64,000 nt of DNA from Liriodendron chinense (taxonomy: Eukaryota > Streptophyta > Magnoliopsida > Magnoliales > Magnoliaceae), in NCBI GenBank assembly GCA_003013855.2, contig ML058464.1, forward strand, positions 1,086,170 to 1,150,169. Reading direction: 5' to 3'. Below, piece by piece: positions 1-11,430 of this stretch. The translations under genes and the position numbers were made by a program. Below the pieces are notes generated by a model. It saw only the letters and a program-made list of their open reading frames with translations. It searched no databases and was not told where the DNA came from. Each line of letters starts with the position of its first letter. Positions within the stretch are counted from its first letter, which is position 1.

Positions 1-718
1 CCATTAAATCAGGAGTGTTGAGGTCAATAGAAATCACCTCTAATAGGTTGTGACTATGGGGAGACATAGACTTTGTTAAAAAAAGAAGATTTTTACTTGT
101 AAGATCTCTGGTACTACTATTAGAACTATAGTGATAGAGTTTTAATTCCGTATGATTGATAAGTAGTGTCACTATTCTGTAGATAAGTAACTTTCCCAAA
201 GCACAAGAGGCTGATTGCATCATCAGAATGTCTAGGATCATTCCAGTGTTGCCCTGCTGATCTTAAGTTCATTTTGCCCTCCAAACCTGTGTTACTACTG
301 CCTGCACATATAGCAACTCCCAAAAAGCATTGAGGACAGTATCAACGTAAACAATAGGCATCACCACCATGCTGTAAACAATAGGAATCATTGATCCAGA
401 GCTCATTATCTGGCCTACAAAAAATGCCTTCAATGGTAATAAAAAATGGATAAAGCAGGCCAAGCTCAGTAAGTGAGCATCCTTGATCCTTACAGGCATT
501 AAGGCCCTAAGTTAAAAGTGGGTGCTGATTCTTATTAGGTACTGACAGTAATGAGAAGAGCCCAATTAAACACTGCAATATAGTAAGATCCCATCATAAA
601 CGTGAAGCAGGGTTCCTCCTCCACTGGATAAGTGATTATCCACAAATGGCTGCAAGGAAAAACTTAACCAAAAAAAAAAAAAAAAAAAAACCAGTAAGAA
701 GAGGATCAATCACCAAAC
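1..718. other. Intron 2 (partial) of the HAPSTR1-like gene; no exon recognised
   Basis: I looked for the exon that should follow ...VAYLQ and did not find it. A minus-strand open frame at 126-323 is preceded by TGTGCAG at about 306 and reads GSSNTGLEGKMN..., ending near 126. It resembles nothing I know and may be chance, or an alternative terminal exon. A 20-A run (plus strand 671-690) is the pyrimidine-rich start of this intron on the gene strand. Confidence 0.4.
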
Positions 719-802
719 CTGAAGGTAAGCAACTATATCAGCAGCTCCTACTACTCTTGAACCCTCCTCATGTTGTCTCAAGATCCACTGGTAAAGTTTC
801 TC
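719..802 (-). CDS. Exon 2 of the same HAPSTR1/C16orf72-like gene (28 residues)
   Basis: On the minus strand an acceptor TTATGCAG ends at 803, and an 84-nt exon (28 codons, phase 0 at both ends) runs to CAG at 721-719, followed by a GT donor (718-717). It encodes EKLYQWILRQHEEG, then a segment ending DIVAYLQ. This is the sequence that follows GERHAM in plant members of the family, so the exon joins exon 1 in frame. The W-I-x-R...D-I-V-x-Y-L pattern aligns with W-V-K-K...D-L-I-S-F-L in HAPSTR1. The following intron begins with a T-rich stretch (20 T on the minus strand at 671-690). The next expected exon (starting roughly N-E-L-x-Y) is not in 1-718, so the rest of the gene lies left of this window. 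Confidence 0.85.
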
Positions 803-1479
803 CTGCATAAAACAAAAATCCACATCAAGGAACTTCGAAAATCCATAATCAAACACCTTCAATGCTCATGAAGATCACAAACACAATTTTCTTTTACCAG
901 AGGAAGGCTAAACACATTAGAAAAGCAATAAATACAGGTGGAACAGCTTCCATAAAACAAGGAAGAAAAGATTGGGCCAACCACGAAGAAAGAAGTCTAT
1001 ATCTAAAGAAACACAACTAAACAAAGCCAGAGAAAATGATATACTGGTTCAACCTATTGTGCGCACAAAGAGTGACGCGAAGCGGCAATATATTTGACAG
1101 CAAGAGCAGGGACTCAGTCTGTTTCAAATTGTTAGCAAGCATGAATAGCTAGGAAGCAGAGGTGGGAGAACGAAGCGTGATTCAAAGCGAGAGCAGCATA
1201 TAGTTAGAGGAATCCTGCAACTAAGGGTTCAACCATTAATAAGAAAAGATTCTCAATCTTGACAACCAAACTATCAAAATGAAGATTCCCTTATTCCAGA
1301 CTTTTCAGGTAAAGCCCAGCGGCTCCATCTGGTGGTTGCTTATTGCCAATAAATAAATGTTTATTTACTGGACGCAGTCTACAGACAAAATGTGAAAAGT
1401 GAACAGAAAATTTTCATTAGTGAAAGTCATCTTTTGATGTTTTGAAGCTGATCCAGCAAATCTTCCCAATTACAATCCC
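803..1479. other. Unassigned intronic sequence
   Basis: A+T-rich, with no coding frame, terminal repeats or family motif that I can see. Confidence 0.5.
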
Positions 1480-2145
1480 TTGAAATGAAAATTCCTAGAA
1501 GACCGAAAAATCATCCTTCCTCTTGCCCTTTTGGAACACCACTTCAGCCCTATCCACCTTATTGTTGAAAGTCCTATTATTCTGTTCCCTCCATTGGATC
1601 ACAACACTTGAGGAAAGATAAGTACGATAAAACTTTCATCATTTTTCCACGAACACCACAAACCCACAATTGGCACAAGGCCTCAATAGGCCAAGGAATT
1701 ACACAGAATTTTGAACAAAACGTCTTCCTCCACACCATAGATACATGCTTTCAGTGAATAAAGATTACTGATTTCCACATCCTTCAGGCATAAAGAACAG
1801 ATATTCTTAACGATCATATACCTATTTCTCAGATGGCCAATGGTCAAGACTTTGTTCTTTGCAACCAACCAACCAAAAACAACCACCTTTGGGGGTCCAG
1901 GGAAATGCCACAAGCAAGCAACTGGGTCGGGTTGAGCTGATCTCCCACCAACTTTGATTATCCAATAGAAAGATTTGACTGAAAATGAACCTCATATCTC
2001 CCCTTTCCATCTCCATCTAACCACGGGTTCAGGAAGCAGGCCAAAATTGTGCATCCAAGCTTGTAAGACAACTTCTCAATCTTGACATTGGATAGGTTCC
2101 AACAAAATGAACGAGCACACATCACCACACCCCCACAATACACTA
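1480..2145 (-). pseudogene. LINE (L1-type) ORF2 C-terminal remnant with zf-RVT region
   Basis: The minus strand around 1913-1790 reads W-H-F-P-G-P-P-K-V-V-V-F-G-W-L-x-x-x-K-V-L-T, the hallmark of the zinc-binding region after reverse transcriptase in plant LINEs, followed by an N-I-C-S-L-C motif. Further downstream (1610-1500) the strand reads W-R-E-Q-N-N-R-T-F-N-N-K-V-D-R, the usual W-x-E-R-N-x-R-x-F end of ORF2. Frames change between these blocks, so it is dead. Upstream RT is not recognisable. Confidence 0.75.
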
Positions 2146-3179
2146 AAGCACTGAGATATCAACTCTCACTTACTGACATAGCTGTCAAAATCCTACTGAT
2201 TCATGATTGATGTCAAATCTTTAGATAAAATTATTTGAATCCCTTCTTAGATGAATCCTAAGATTCCATTAGTTGAATCCTACGATTTAGGATTCAGATC
2301 TGGATTTTCAATTCAAATTAAATGTTCTCTTCTTTTGTAGATTTTATTTGGCTTTCTTTTTATGTTCTTAAATGGTGGGGGCTTTAAGAATCTTTTAAAA
2401 CAGGTCAATTATTTCTTTTATTCTTTAAACAGGATTAACTGATAGATCCTATCTTCAACCTTAATTGTGGAGCTTCTCCTTAACTGGTTGAGACACTTAA
2501 TTGATCTATGAACTATCTAGAATGTTTTCATTGACAGTTGCAATCATTTTGACTTATATGTATTGTGGTAACAATTGCTAGGATTTGGCATGTCATCCAT
2601 CTTGCTTAGGATTTGACATGAAATATACCTACCAATTGTTTTGACTCAGATTCAACTTTAACTCCAAAATGGAAATCTTAGGATTTTGACAACTATGATC
2701 ACTATATGTATACCATCCAAAAATTCTCAATTGCCAATATCATGACATGTATTGCTTATAGCATATTGATGGGAAATGGATGATGATCAGTTATTTATTT
2801 TTCTAATTTGTTTATAATTTTCAGACTTCTGATATTTTAAGGAAAAAAAAATCTAAAGATCAACGATTCATTATGATTCAAAACCTATTATAATTTGTGA
2901 TACAATGACAATTATGACAACATTGCCTATTGATAATGAAGTTATAGAGCCTGCCATGATCTAGATAGTTTGGTCTATCATCAAGTGCTGCATCTTCCCA
3001 ACACCTTATGCAATCACCCAGAACAAGTGCAATTCCTTCCTGAAATCAATTGCTCCTGTCATCATCACCATCCATATGCCCAAAAGCTCATCACAACGAA
3101 AGACTCGAGGTCAACCATCCTTCCTCTTGAGTTACATATGATAGAACTTGTCAACCATCCTTCCTCCTGAGTGCCATAT
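2146..3179. other. Unassigned A+T-rich intronic sequence
   Basis: No conserved coding frame, clear terminal repeat or long duplication seen. Short GATTCAT/GGATTC-type motifs recur at 2200-2310 without a clear structure. Confidence 0.4.
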
Positions 3180-3500
3180 TCATATGATATAACTTGTTCA
3201 AAAAATTGTTCGTTTCTGTACGGAACCTCCAAAGCCACTTTCCAAGCAGGGGGGATTCACCACTCTCAGATATGGATGAAACTGGAATTAAGTATCAATG
3301 ATGTCAAAAAGCCGGACAATCTGGTTGCTCATTGGAGGCCTCATTCTGCGGGCTTGTGGAAGCTCAACATTGACCAGTGCTCTTGTAGTAACCAGGGCGG
3401 TTCTGGCATTGGGGTGTTCTTAGAGACAAGCAAGGGAGAATCAAGCTCATTTTAACTGTGCAGAACTGAATGTTAAGCATGGGGCTCTGCCTCGCTAAAT
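3180..3500 (+). pseudogene. LINE RNase H domain fragment
   Basis: The plus strand at 3330-3440 reads W-R-P-H-S-A-G-L-W-K-L-N-I-D-x-C then G-G-S-G-I-G-V-F-L. This matches the start of the RNase H (RVT_3) domain found at the 3' end of many plant LINEs (W-x-P-P-x-x-G-x-x-K-L-N-x-D-G ... G-x-G-x-V). The first catalytic Asp sits in K-L-N-I-D. It is followed by a stop and a decayed E-L-x-x-x-x-A segment. Truncated and non-functional. Confidence 0.65.
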
Positions 3501-3536
3501 AATCTCTCGGTTCTCTAAGTTAGTCTTGTTATTGAA

Positions 3537-3945
3537 GGTGATTCCAAATGCACCTCTTGGTAACAAGATCAATTTGAACACATGTGAAGGGGATACCAAA
3601 TGCACCTGTTGGTGACAAGATTCATTTGAACACCATGGAAGGGGATTCCAAATGCACCTCTTGACAACAAGATCCATTTGAACACTAGAGAAGGGGATTC
3701 CAAATGTCCTCCCTCGTTCCAAATGCACCTCTTGGCGACGAAATCCATTTGAACACCATGGAAGGGGATTCCATATGTACCTCTCGGCAACAAGATCCAT
3801 TTAAACACCATGGCAGGAGATTCCAAAAATTGTCCCTCCCCTCTTGGGGACAAGATCCATTAGAGTACTTCCATGGCAGGGGATTCCAAATGCACCTCTT
3901 GGCGACAAGATCCATTTGAACACCATGGAAGGTGATTCCTACCTT
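3537..3945. repeat. 52-bp minisatellite, about seven copies
   Basis: The unit reads roughly GGGGATTCCAAATGCACCTC, then TTGGCGACAAGATCCATTTG, then AACACCATGGAA. Copies begin near 3537, 3589, 3641, 3693, 3764, 3816 and 3879. Copies 4 and 6 carry insertions of about 19 and 11 bp. Since 52 is not a multiple of three, the open frames across it on both strands are artefacts of the repeat. It begins about 35 bp after the LINE RNase H remnant. Confidence 0.9.
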
Positions 3946-5286
3946 GAAAGTTTCGGCAAAGGAAGGAGAAATAAAAAGTTAGAACTTGAGAAGGAAAATC
4001 TCATGGCACAACTGCAAGGGCCACTCCTCAACCAGAATAACAGAATATCTAGAAGCAATTAAAAAAAAAACTATAAATATATTTATACAACTTGAGTTAC
4101 CAGACTAAGCCATATCCAAGACAGATTCCATACCCGCCCATATGCCAAATCCAACATGGGTGGTCTGATGGATTTGGAGGGGCAAGGAAAATCTTTAGTC
4201 AACCCAAAACCATAACTCTGCCCGAAACCAAATCTAGAACACAAACCTCTTTTCACACATCTTAAAACTCCAATATACTCTACCCTAAAATCCAATCTGC
4301 CACTTCATATTCCAACTCCCTCAACACCAATAAATCAATCCTGCAACCCCTTTCAACCAAACCCTACATCTTTACATGTTCATCAGGAAAGCCTTTTTCA
4401 TCTTCCTTCCTCAATAATTTAAAATTAAATGCACTACCATTCTTGACCCAATCACTAGCAATGGGCCCAAGCGACCGCTTAGGGGCACCGAGGACAGGAT
4501 CTTGATCATGATGGTGATGATGATAGTAGCGATTGCAAAGGTTGGACAACTAGTTGATTACTTGATTCTTGGAGCAGGGTTTTTGTGATCAAACCTTAAA
4601 ATGGTTGCAATTCTGAAACTAGTTCTCCCAGACATGTATATTAAAGGAGCTCTGGCATGTCCTTATATAAATATCGTAGTTAACCAATCACTGAAACCTC
4701 AGCTTGCTGGCAACATGACACTCGGTCCCAGGCCAGGTAAAGCGGGTTGATGTTGGGAGGGCATCGTCAGTATCTTCGCTTTTCTCCGAGAAATTTGGGG
4801 TCCCTATTTTTAGTGGTATTTGTGATCAGCTTTTAAATGGAAGATTGGCAACAGTTTTAGGATCATCTACAACATCAACCTTTCTCTTTTGCCTGGGATC
4901 AAGAACCGGCCATGGGATAAGTTTCTTCTTTTCTTTTCTTTTCTTTTTTCCCCCTCTCTAAAAAACTAGTACCCTTTCCAACACTCAAACAAGGAAGACT
5001 TTCTCAGGAGATTTTTTTATTATTATTGAATTGGATTGACGACATGCCATAAAACGCATGCTACAAAGACAGAAATATTTTCCAGCATAAGCAGTATTTA
5101 GCTGGTACACAGAGAGATGCAATATCTTGGAGGCCAATTCCAAATTTCAAAGTGAAATAGGACAATAATTTCACTTTTATTATTATTATTAGAAGAATGT
5201 TGGTTCCTACTCGGAACGACACTACAAAACCCTATCTCTACTCCTACCCTACCCCTGTCCTACATCCGTGTTCGTATTATTCTGTT
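3946..5286. other. Unassigned intronic sequence
   Basis: No recognised family. A minus-strand frame at 4364-4549 has a run of histidines encoded by ATG/ATC-type repeats, which is simple sequence. A CTTTT-rich tract lies at 4920-4955. Confidence 0.4.
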
Positions 5287-6044
5287 CAAAATCCGTTAGA
5301 AAATTTATAGCTGCTATAGCCGGCTATATAGGGTGCTATATAGAACATAGGGTGGGTACGCTATGCTTTGCGTGTTCATCACCCTATATAGGGTGTATAA
5401 GCTAGGCCACTCGTAAAAAATAAAAGCTAGTAAAAAGAAAGATATTTAGTACAATTTAGTCACAGTTTAACAACATTTAGGTGCTAAAAAGTACAAAACG
5501 TACTTTTTAATACCTAATCCTCGAAGCTAAAGCTCTAAACCTATTCTACCCGACTCAACGTCTTTTAACTTTTTTTTTTTATTTTTAAAGGGTTAAAAAG
5601 TGTTTAGCCAACGTTAGAAACACAGGTTTGTATTTTAGTTTGTACATACATTGGACTAGATCACTAAGAAGAAAACGAAAACTTACATAACGAACACAAA
5701 GGTGTGCAGAAGAATGTAAATAATTAATATACTTATCTGAAATTTATATGAACGTAGTTAAGTCAGTTTGTTGCGTATCTAATCCTGGGGTATGTTTCTT
5801 TTGGATAATACACGTGAAAAAAAATATTACAAAACTAAATATTCACACATAACTACACAAAAAATTGTTAGTGATTTCAAAGCAACTTTTTAAGCTGGTT
5901 AAAGGGTTACAAAGGGGTACAAAGGTTATTATCGCTATTTAATGTACTATGTTGGCTATATAGGGTACGCTATTGGCTATGCATTGGCATAGGGTTCCCA
6001 CGCTATGTGTTGTGCTATGGCTATAAAGTTTGTGACCAAAATCC
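5287..6044. mobile_element. 742-bp non-autonomous hAT-like element with 8-bp target duplication
   Basis: The element spans 5295-6036 and is flanked by a perfect 8-bp duplication, CAAAATCC (5287-5294 and 6037-6044). Its ends are inverted: left GTTAGAAAATTTATAGC, right (reverse complement) GTCACAAACTTTATAGC. Both ends carry clusters of GCTATA/CTATATAGGG motifs as subterminal repeats (5312-5400 and 5950-6025), as hAT transposases prefer. No coding capacity. The terminal bases are not the usual CAGG/TAGG, so the family within hAT is uncertain. Confidence 0.8.
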
Positions 6045-6939
6045 ATGTTATACTAATACGTATCGTAGTAGATTATATAAATACATACAGGAACACATAC
6101 ATCGTTGTGGTAGTAGTAGTAGTGTGGGAGCAGACAGGGTTGATAAACCCCAGACGAAATGTCTAGTACAAAAGCAAACCAATCCTAGGGTTTGATCCAT
6201 AAGAACAAAACAAGCATTCATATCCCTTTCACCAACTTGATCACAATCCTTTCGAGGCTTCCTCTCATCCTCCTTTCATGCCCCTTCAACCCCAATCAAC
6301 ATTCCTGTCCTCACCGGAGCCATCTCTAATCTTTGATGCACGTGACTGAACCATCTTAACATGCTGCTCATCAATTTATCTCAAATGACCAAGGTTGGCT
6401 GACTTGGCAAATCAACTCAGGACTCGCCCCCAAGTCAACCAGATTTTTATGCCACATCGAATCAAAAATGGTGTCGGCTTAGTGGGGATAAAAATTGGAC
6501 ATGCATCGTCCGAGCTCTACCAAGTTCTCCTACGACTAGGGGACTTGAACAAGTTAATAAAACCGGGCGAGTCATGAGTATTTTCACCGTGGCAATACTC
6601 TGCAACTTAAATCGACGATTGATTTGGTTGCTTGGAATCGACGAAATGTGCATTGATTTGAGATTTCTTCTTCTTCTTCTTCTTCTTCTTCTCCTTCTTA
6701 AGAATACACCCTAATTTCAAACAAAATGGGAGATTTCAAAGGGGGAACAAAATTTGTTGGTAACATTTAACACTTAAAACAAGGGGAGAAACTTTGATGC
6801 TCAACAAAGCATGATAGTTGATGCATAAGCACTAAGAAACATAAATATAGCTTTAAATGTAGTGGGCCTCAATTCCATACAACAAGATTCATTCCAATCA
6901 CCGCATTGACTCACCTTAGTTAAATTTAGTTAGTGAGTC
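6045..6939. other. Unassigned intronic sequence with a (CTT)n microsatellite
   Basis: A CTT tract of about nine units lies at 6665-6693. Otherwise no coding or repeat structure recognised. Confidence 0.5.
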
Positions 6940-7560
6940 AAGTTGAGCCCAAGTCTTGATTTTGCCAACCTTAATTGCAACTATCGAGCTGCTCAAATGA
7001 CCCAATTCTTGATTATATCCTTCCGAGTCTTCCAACACATCCATCTCAATATCCTCATCTTGGCAACACTCAATATGTGCTCATGCCGCCTTCTAACTGC
7101 TCAACATTCCACCCCATATAACATCGTCAATCAAATTGACGTTCAATTAAATATACCCTAAAGTTTCATGGGCATGTAGCTATCACACAACACTCTAGAA
7201 ACACATCTCCACTTCATTCGTCCAACTCTAATTTTATTGGAAACATCCCCGATTCCCCACCAATCTCCTCATCCATTTGAATAATAAAGCCAAGGTAAAC
7301 AATTGCTTTGAGGATCTCTTCACCGTCACTTTTAACTAAGGGTGGCAATGGGTCAAGTTAGGGTTCTGCCATGGTCAGCCCAATCTAGACCCGTTTACTC
7401 AACAGACCTAGAATCCAGGCCCGATCCTAACTCATTACCAACTCTAATTCTCTTATAAATGTCCTCATCAATTTCCCCATCTTTTTCAATAATAAAGCCA
7501 ATGTAAACAAATTGCTTTAAGGAATCTCTTTGCCACCAAGTTCAACAAGGGTGGGAATAG
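6940..7560 (-). pseudogene. LINE reverse transcriptase C-terminal debris, partly duplicated
   Basis: On the minus strand 7300-7150 reads V-Y-L-G-F-I-I-Q-M-D-E-E-I, a decayed form of the Y-L-G-S-I-I-Q-x-D-G-E-I block at the end of plant LINE RT, with the downstream K-W-R-C-x-S-x-V-L-C-D block out of frame. A second, shorter copy of the same block lies at about 7445-7515. Frameshifts and stops throughout. Confidence 0.6.
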
Positions 7561-7573
7561 GCCACATTTAGGT

Positions 7574-8060
7574 TGTGGTGCAACCCTATTATCGAGTCAA
7601 TGAGATCTCGACAATTGAATCACAAAGACATGGACAGGAGTACACCCACAAAAATTTTAAGTAGAGAGGGAGAAATAACTTTATTGATACCAAACTTCTT
7701 CTCTTACAATACTTAAGAAAAATTCACAACTCAAAAAATGTGGAATGCTTACCCCACTACACCCCAACCCCATTTATAGACCTAAATGCAATACCTATGA
7801 ATCTTTAATGAAAATCTTCCCAACTATTAGATTGGTTTCAAATCAATCTAATAAAAATCCCACTCACAAAAATTTAACACAAAAAATAGCAAAACTAAAT
7901 CTCCTAAATACTCTCAAAATCTTCAATCATATCTTCCACTTCAACCACCCTATTTTCCATAAATGGCAAATGGGATCTCTGACGTTTAAGCCCGAAATCC
8001 TGACACAAACAATCTAAACTCAATAAATTTTGAGCCCTACGATGGGGCTATAGGCCTACA
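7574..8060 (-). repeat. 3' LTR of gypsy #1
   Basis: The stretch 7574-7760 matches 22190-22370 (both begin TGTGG.GCAACC and share blocks such as CACAAAGA.ATGGA and AAATAACTT). On the minus strand the LTR starts TGTAGGCC at 8060 and is preceded by the purine tract AAGGGGAATGA. About 487 bp. Confidence 0.75.
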
Positions 8061-8240
8061 TCATTCCCCTTGGGTTGAAAAGAACTTGACTTCGACAAGT
8101 AGGATGATTCATACAAGCAGTAGAAATCTGGATCCAATCTTTTCAATTTGTCGTTTATGATCCATGTGTTTTCAGAATAAAGCGTGTCCTTCCATTTCAC
8201 CAAGTATTGCTTAAATTGTCCCCATCAAGTGTCATTAGTC
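8061..8240 (-). pseudogene. Chromodomain at the end of gypsy #1 pol
   Basis: Just upstream of the LTR on the minus strand the sequence reads Y-L-V-K-W-K-D-x-x-x-S-E-N-T-W-I, then L-x-R-L-D-P-D-F-Y. This is the chromodomain core (Y-L-V-K-W-K-G ... E-x-T-W) found at the C-terminus of integrase in plant chromoviruses, where it guides insertion to chromatin. A stop codon lies upstream. Confidence 0.75.
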
Positions 8241-8269
8241 TTCATGCGCAAAAATTGTTCAACTTCTTC

Positions 8270-9970
8270 CTTCTTTTTTTTAAAGAGAGATAACAAAAGA
8301 AAATATAAGAAACCTGCCTAAAAGCAAGAAAAGAATACAACTCTACACTAGAACATAGAAGCAAAAAACAAAATAGCAGCCTTAGCTGCTTTGACATAAG
8401 GAGCCCAACCCGAATTGTGCATGTTCTAACCCCATTTCATCACTAACTATGCATGAATTACATGTTTCAAGACATACCTAATGCATGGTTTTGTGATTGT
8501 AGGAATGAGAGAGAGAGAGACTTCTTCATTTGAATACTTAGAAGCCCTTCTAACATGCCTTGAAAATCAAAGGAACAAAGGACAAGTGGTGGAGGGAAGA
8601 TGCAATGTAGATGAAGGAAGAAAAGTTAAAAAAATTACAAATTTACATGCCTGCCAACCGGCCACAGCCACCGGCCGGCCAACCAAACTCTCCAGAAACA
8701 GCATGATCGCTGGACAGTTTTTGTGAAGGCCGGCTAGCAGGTCGGCCTGTGTATTTTAATGTCCAGAGAGTTGTGTATTTTGAAGCCCAAGCTCCAGCCG
8801 GCCAGCCGACCAACGTCCAGACTGCGTAAGGACTCTCTGATCTCTGGAAGATTCCGCATCGGTGACGGAATTTTGCTATAAAAGGACACATCCACGTTGT
8901 TCATAAGGCATCATAGAAGGCTGGGAAGTTCATGGAAGGTGGAGAGGAGCATCGTAAAGCGTTCACAACTCCTCCAACTAGGGTTTTTATGGTTTTTCTA
9001 TACTTCTGGAGTAGTTTTCTTTTGAGTTTTAGTCCAATTTGTTAATGGTTGGCTAAACCTCTTAGCTAGGGCTAAGAGGTGAAGCTTTTAATTATTTACA
9101 ATGCTTAATTCGAATTAGTTCAAGTACTTTTGGGTTTTAAAACACTTTTAGTTCTAGTTCGAAATAAAATTAGTATGTTTAGTTAATCTTCTATCTCTTG
9201 TGATTGCTCTTACATGGGATGTTTTGATTACTGAGATTGCTTAATGGAGGTATTGATTGATAGGATTTTGGGTTGTAGAGATCTTAGATCCATCATGATA
9301 TGTTGGATGCTAGGAGATCTTACAAACCAAGTTTCCTAAATGCTTATCTAGAGCTAACCTAGAAGTTCTTATCTTTTGATTGGATCTGAAGTAGGCGTTT
9401 ATGTATTAATTTTGGTTCAATAGAAGTTCAATTCATCCTTCTAAATTAAGTCTAGTGACAAGCCTTGAAGAAGAATCATGAATGTGATCTTAATTGTTTT
9501 GTGAAAAATTGGATTGTGTGGTTGAATACACCCAATGCCTTAGTTGTTTATGAAAGAACCATATCAGTGGATGATCTATCTATGTTAGATGCATTATGAT
9601 GATTAGATTGCTCTATATTTCGGTTGGATAGGGATAGAACTCCAATTCCAATTGAGTTATTGGTTTGAATGATTTGAATTGGCATTGTGAATTATTATAA
9701 GTGGATCCTTAGCGCTCTAGTGCTTATTTCTTTGATTTAGTTCTAAAGTAGATAGTTTAATGTTCTTAAAATCCATTCATTAATACAAATCCGAATTTAT
9801 TTCATCCTAGTTATAAAGTTTAGAATTGTTACGACAATCCCAGAGAATCGACCTCGGTCTTACCAAGAATTATTACTACATCACAAGCCTTGCACTTGAG
9901 GCGAGCGAACAGTAGCTCGCCTGTGCTACCCCCTCCACTTGTCCTCGATCTCCTTAGGATTCTCACATCA
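8270..9970 (+). mobile_element. Solo or truncated Ty3/gypsy-type LTR inserted in gypsy #1
   Basis: From about 8700 to 9925 the sequence has the layout of a long gypsy LTR on the plus strand. There is a TATA box, GCTATAAAAGG, at 8876-8886, then a long A+T-rich region. It ends with GAATCGACCTCGGTCTTACC and a GCACTTGAG block (9846-9905), the usual 3' end of Athila/Tat-type LTRs. No coding follows, so it is a solo or partial LTR. Exact ends and target duplication were not found. Confidence 0.5.
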
Positions 9971-10175
9971 ACCCATTGATGGTAGACCCCCTGATTAACC
10001 CTCGGGGGAGTAAACCCCAGATATCACAGACGTTCCCACCAAAGAGCCATTTAAGGCAGCTGGTGCACAGGGCCCACAAACAGAACACTATAAAAAGAGC
10101 GCACAGAGAATCTTCCAGAGCAGTGGCCCGACCAAATCATGTAGTCTTCTTCTTGAATTGAAGGGGTTTTGTTCT

Positions 10176-10517
10176 TTAGAAGATCCAAAGGCCAACATAC
10201 TCAACAATCTCATCATCTGTCATATTCCTTCGGCAGGGAGGGCTCCAAAAAAAAAACGAATTGCCACAGAAAGAGTAACACCACTTAACTAGGACGAAAC
10301 GGTCTGAGGCCAACACAATAGGACTAGGAAACAAATCTTGATGCATCTTGTCACCACACCAAACATTAACACAAGAGCGGATGCGCTTTCTGTCCCCAAG
10401 ATCGAATGCAATGCCTCTACGAAAGAGAAGTTCAATCGTTGCTATCACCTTTACATATGACAAAAGCCCGATACAAAGAGGAAGGCTTGACCATGCATCC
10501 TCCCTCCAGCATACCAT
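10176..10517 (-). pseudogene. LINE ORF2 fragment between RT and zf-RVT
   Basis: A 113-residue open frame on the minus strand reads G-I-A-F-D-L-G-D-R-K-R-I-R-S-C-x-N-V-W-C-G-D near its start and W-S-P-P-C-R-R-N-M-T-D-D-E-I near its end. These match the G-x-G-x-x-x-x-F-W-x-D-x-W-x-G and R-R-x-L-x-D-x-E blocks of plant LINE ORF2. It sits inside gypsy #1 between integrase and chromodomain, so it is a secondary insertion. Flanking RT and RNase H are absent. Confidence 0.7.
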
Positions 10518-11106
10518 ATTTGCTAAAAATAATGTCTTTCTTCCTATTTTTTCTTCGGGGGTTGTTTATCTATATCGACAATAACTTCATCTTCATGTCA
10601 AATGCTACTCAAACACATCCATCAAATTGGTAGTCAACAAGATATCTAGGTCGTTTGGCAACTTGATCTCATACTCATTATCAACCAAGTTCCTCTTAAC
10701 TCGACATTGACCAATCTTCTTAGACTTGAGCTTGTTGTAAGTTCCTCTCAAAAGCCTTTCTTCATGGAAAAAATCCATAACCAAGTCACCTTCTTTATAT
10801 ATCTTCTCGTGGCAATGATAATTTGTATCTTCTTGATACTTGGCTCTACTCTATTCGATATGCTCTTTTCGATTCTTTTTCTTCCTTCTCCTTTTGAACT
10901 TCTTTATGTCAGAACCAATGGGAGTTTGGTTTGTTTGGCTGGACTTATTCTGGAGTGTGCAAGATTCGGCATGTTCAAACCAGGTGTCAAGTCAAAACGG
11001 TGTTGAACATTCCTCATAAGAAGAAGTCCCGCTGATAAATCTTTGGGCACTAAATCTTGATATTCAATAAGTTTTAGCATGAGGCGGAACATCTAATTGT
11101 TTTGCT

Positions 11107-11430
11107 TTTTCTTTGGCAGCCAAGACAGAAAAGATGTCAGTAGCTTTTCTTCTTCAAACTTTTCAATATTGAGTGATTTTTTTCCATCCTCATTAACAAT
11201 TTAGCCATTGGAAAATGTTTCTTTGGGTGCAATGTAATAAGAGGAAGGAGAAGAGAAAAAGGGAAAGCTCAGTAGACCTCCACACGCCCCCACTCTTTTC
11301 TTTGGCAACCAAGACAGAAAAGATGTTAGTAGCCTTTCTTCTTCAAACTTTTCTATATTGAGTGATTTTTTTTCCATCCTCATTAACAATTTAGCCATTG
11401 GAAAATGTTTCATTGGGTGTAATGTAATAT
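11107..11430. repeat. Local duplication of about 130 bp in gypsy #1
   Basis: The block beginning TTCTTTGGCAGCCAAGACAG (11112) is repeated from 11302 with few changes, through GAAAATGTTTCWTTGGGTGYAATG. Between the copies is a strip (about 11243-11300) resembling the copia #1 LTR (AAAGCTCARTAGACCTCCAC), suggesting a template switch or gene conversion with that LTR. Confidence 0.8.

Noticed and set aside
3495..3919. Several overlapping open frames on both strands with repeated residues
   Set aside because: They are produced by the 52-bp minisatellite; the unit length shifts frame at each copy and no protein family is matched.
4364..4549. Minus-strand frame with a histidine run
   Set aside because: The run comes from an ATG/ATC-type simple repeat; the remainder matches nothing I recognise.
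10348..10633. Plus-strand frames at 10348-10633
   Set aside because: Antisense to the LINE ORF2 fragment on the minus strand.
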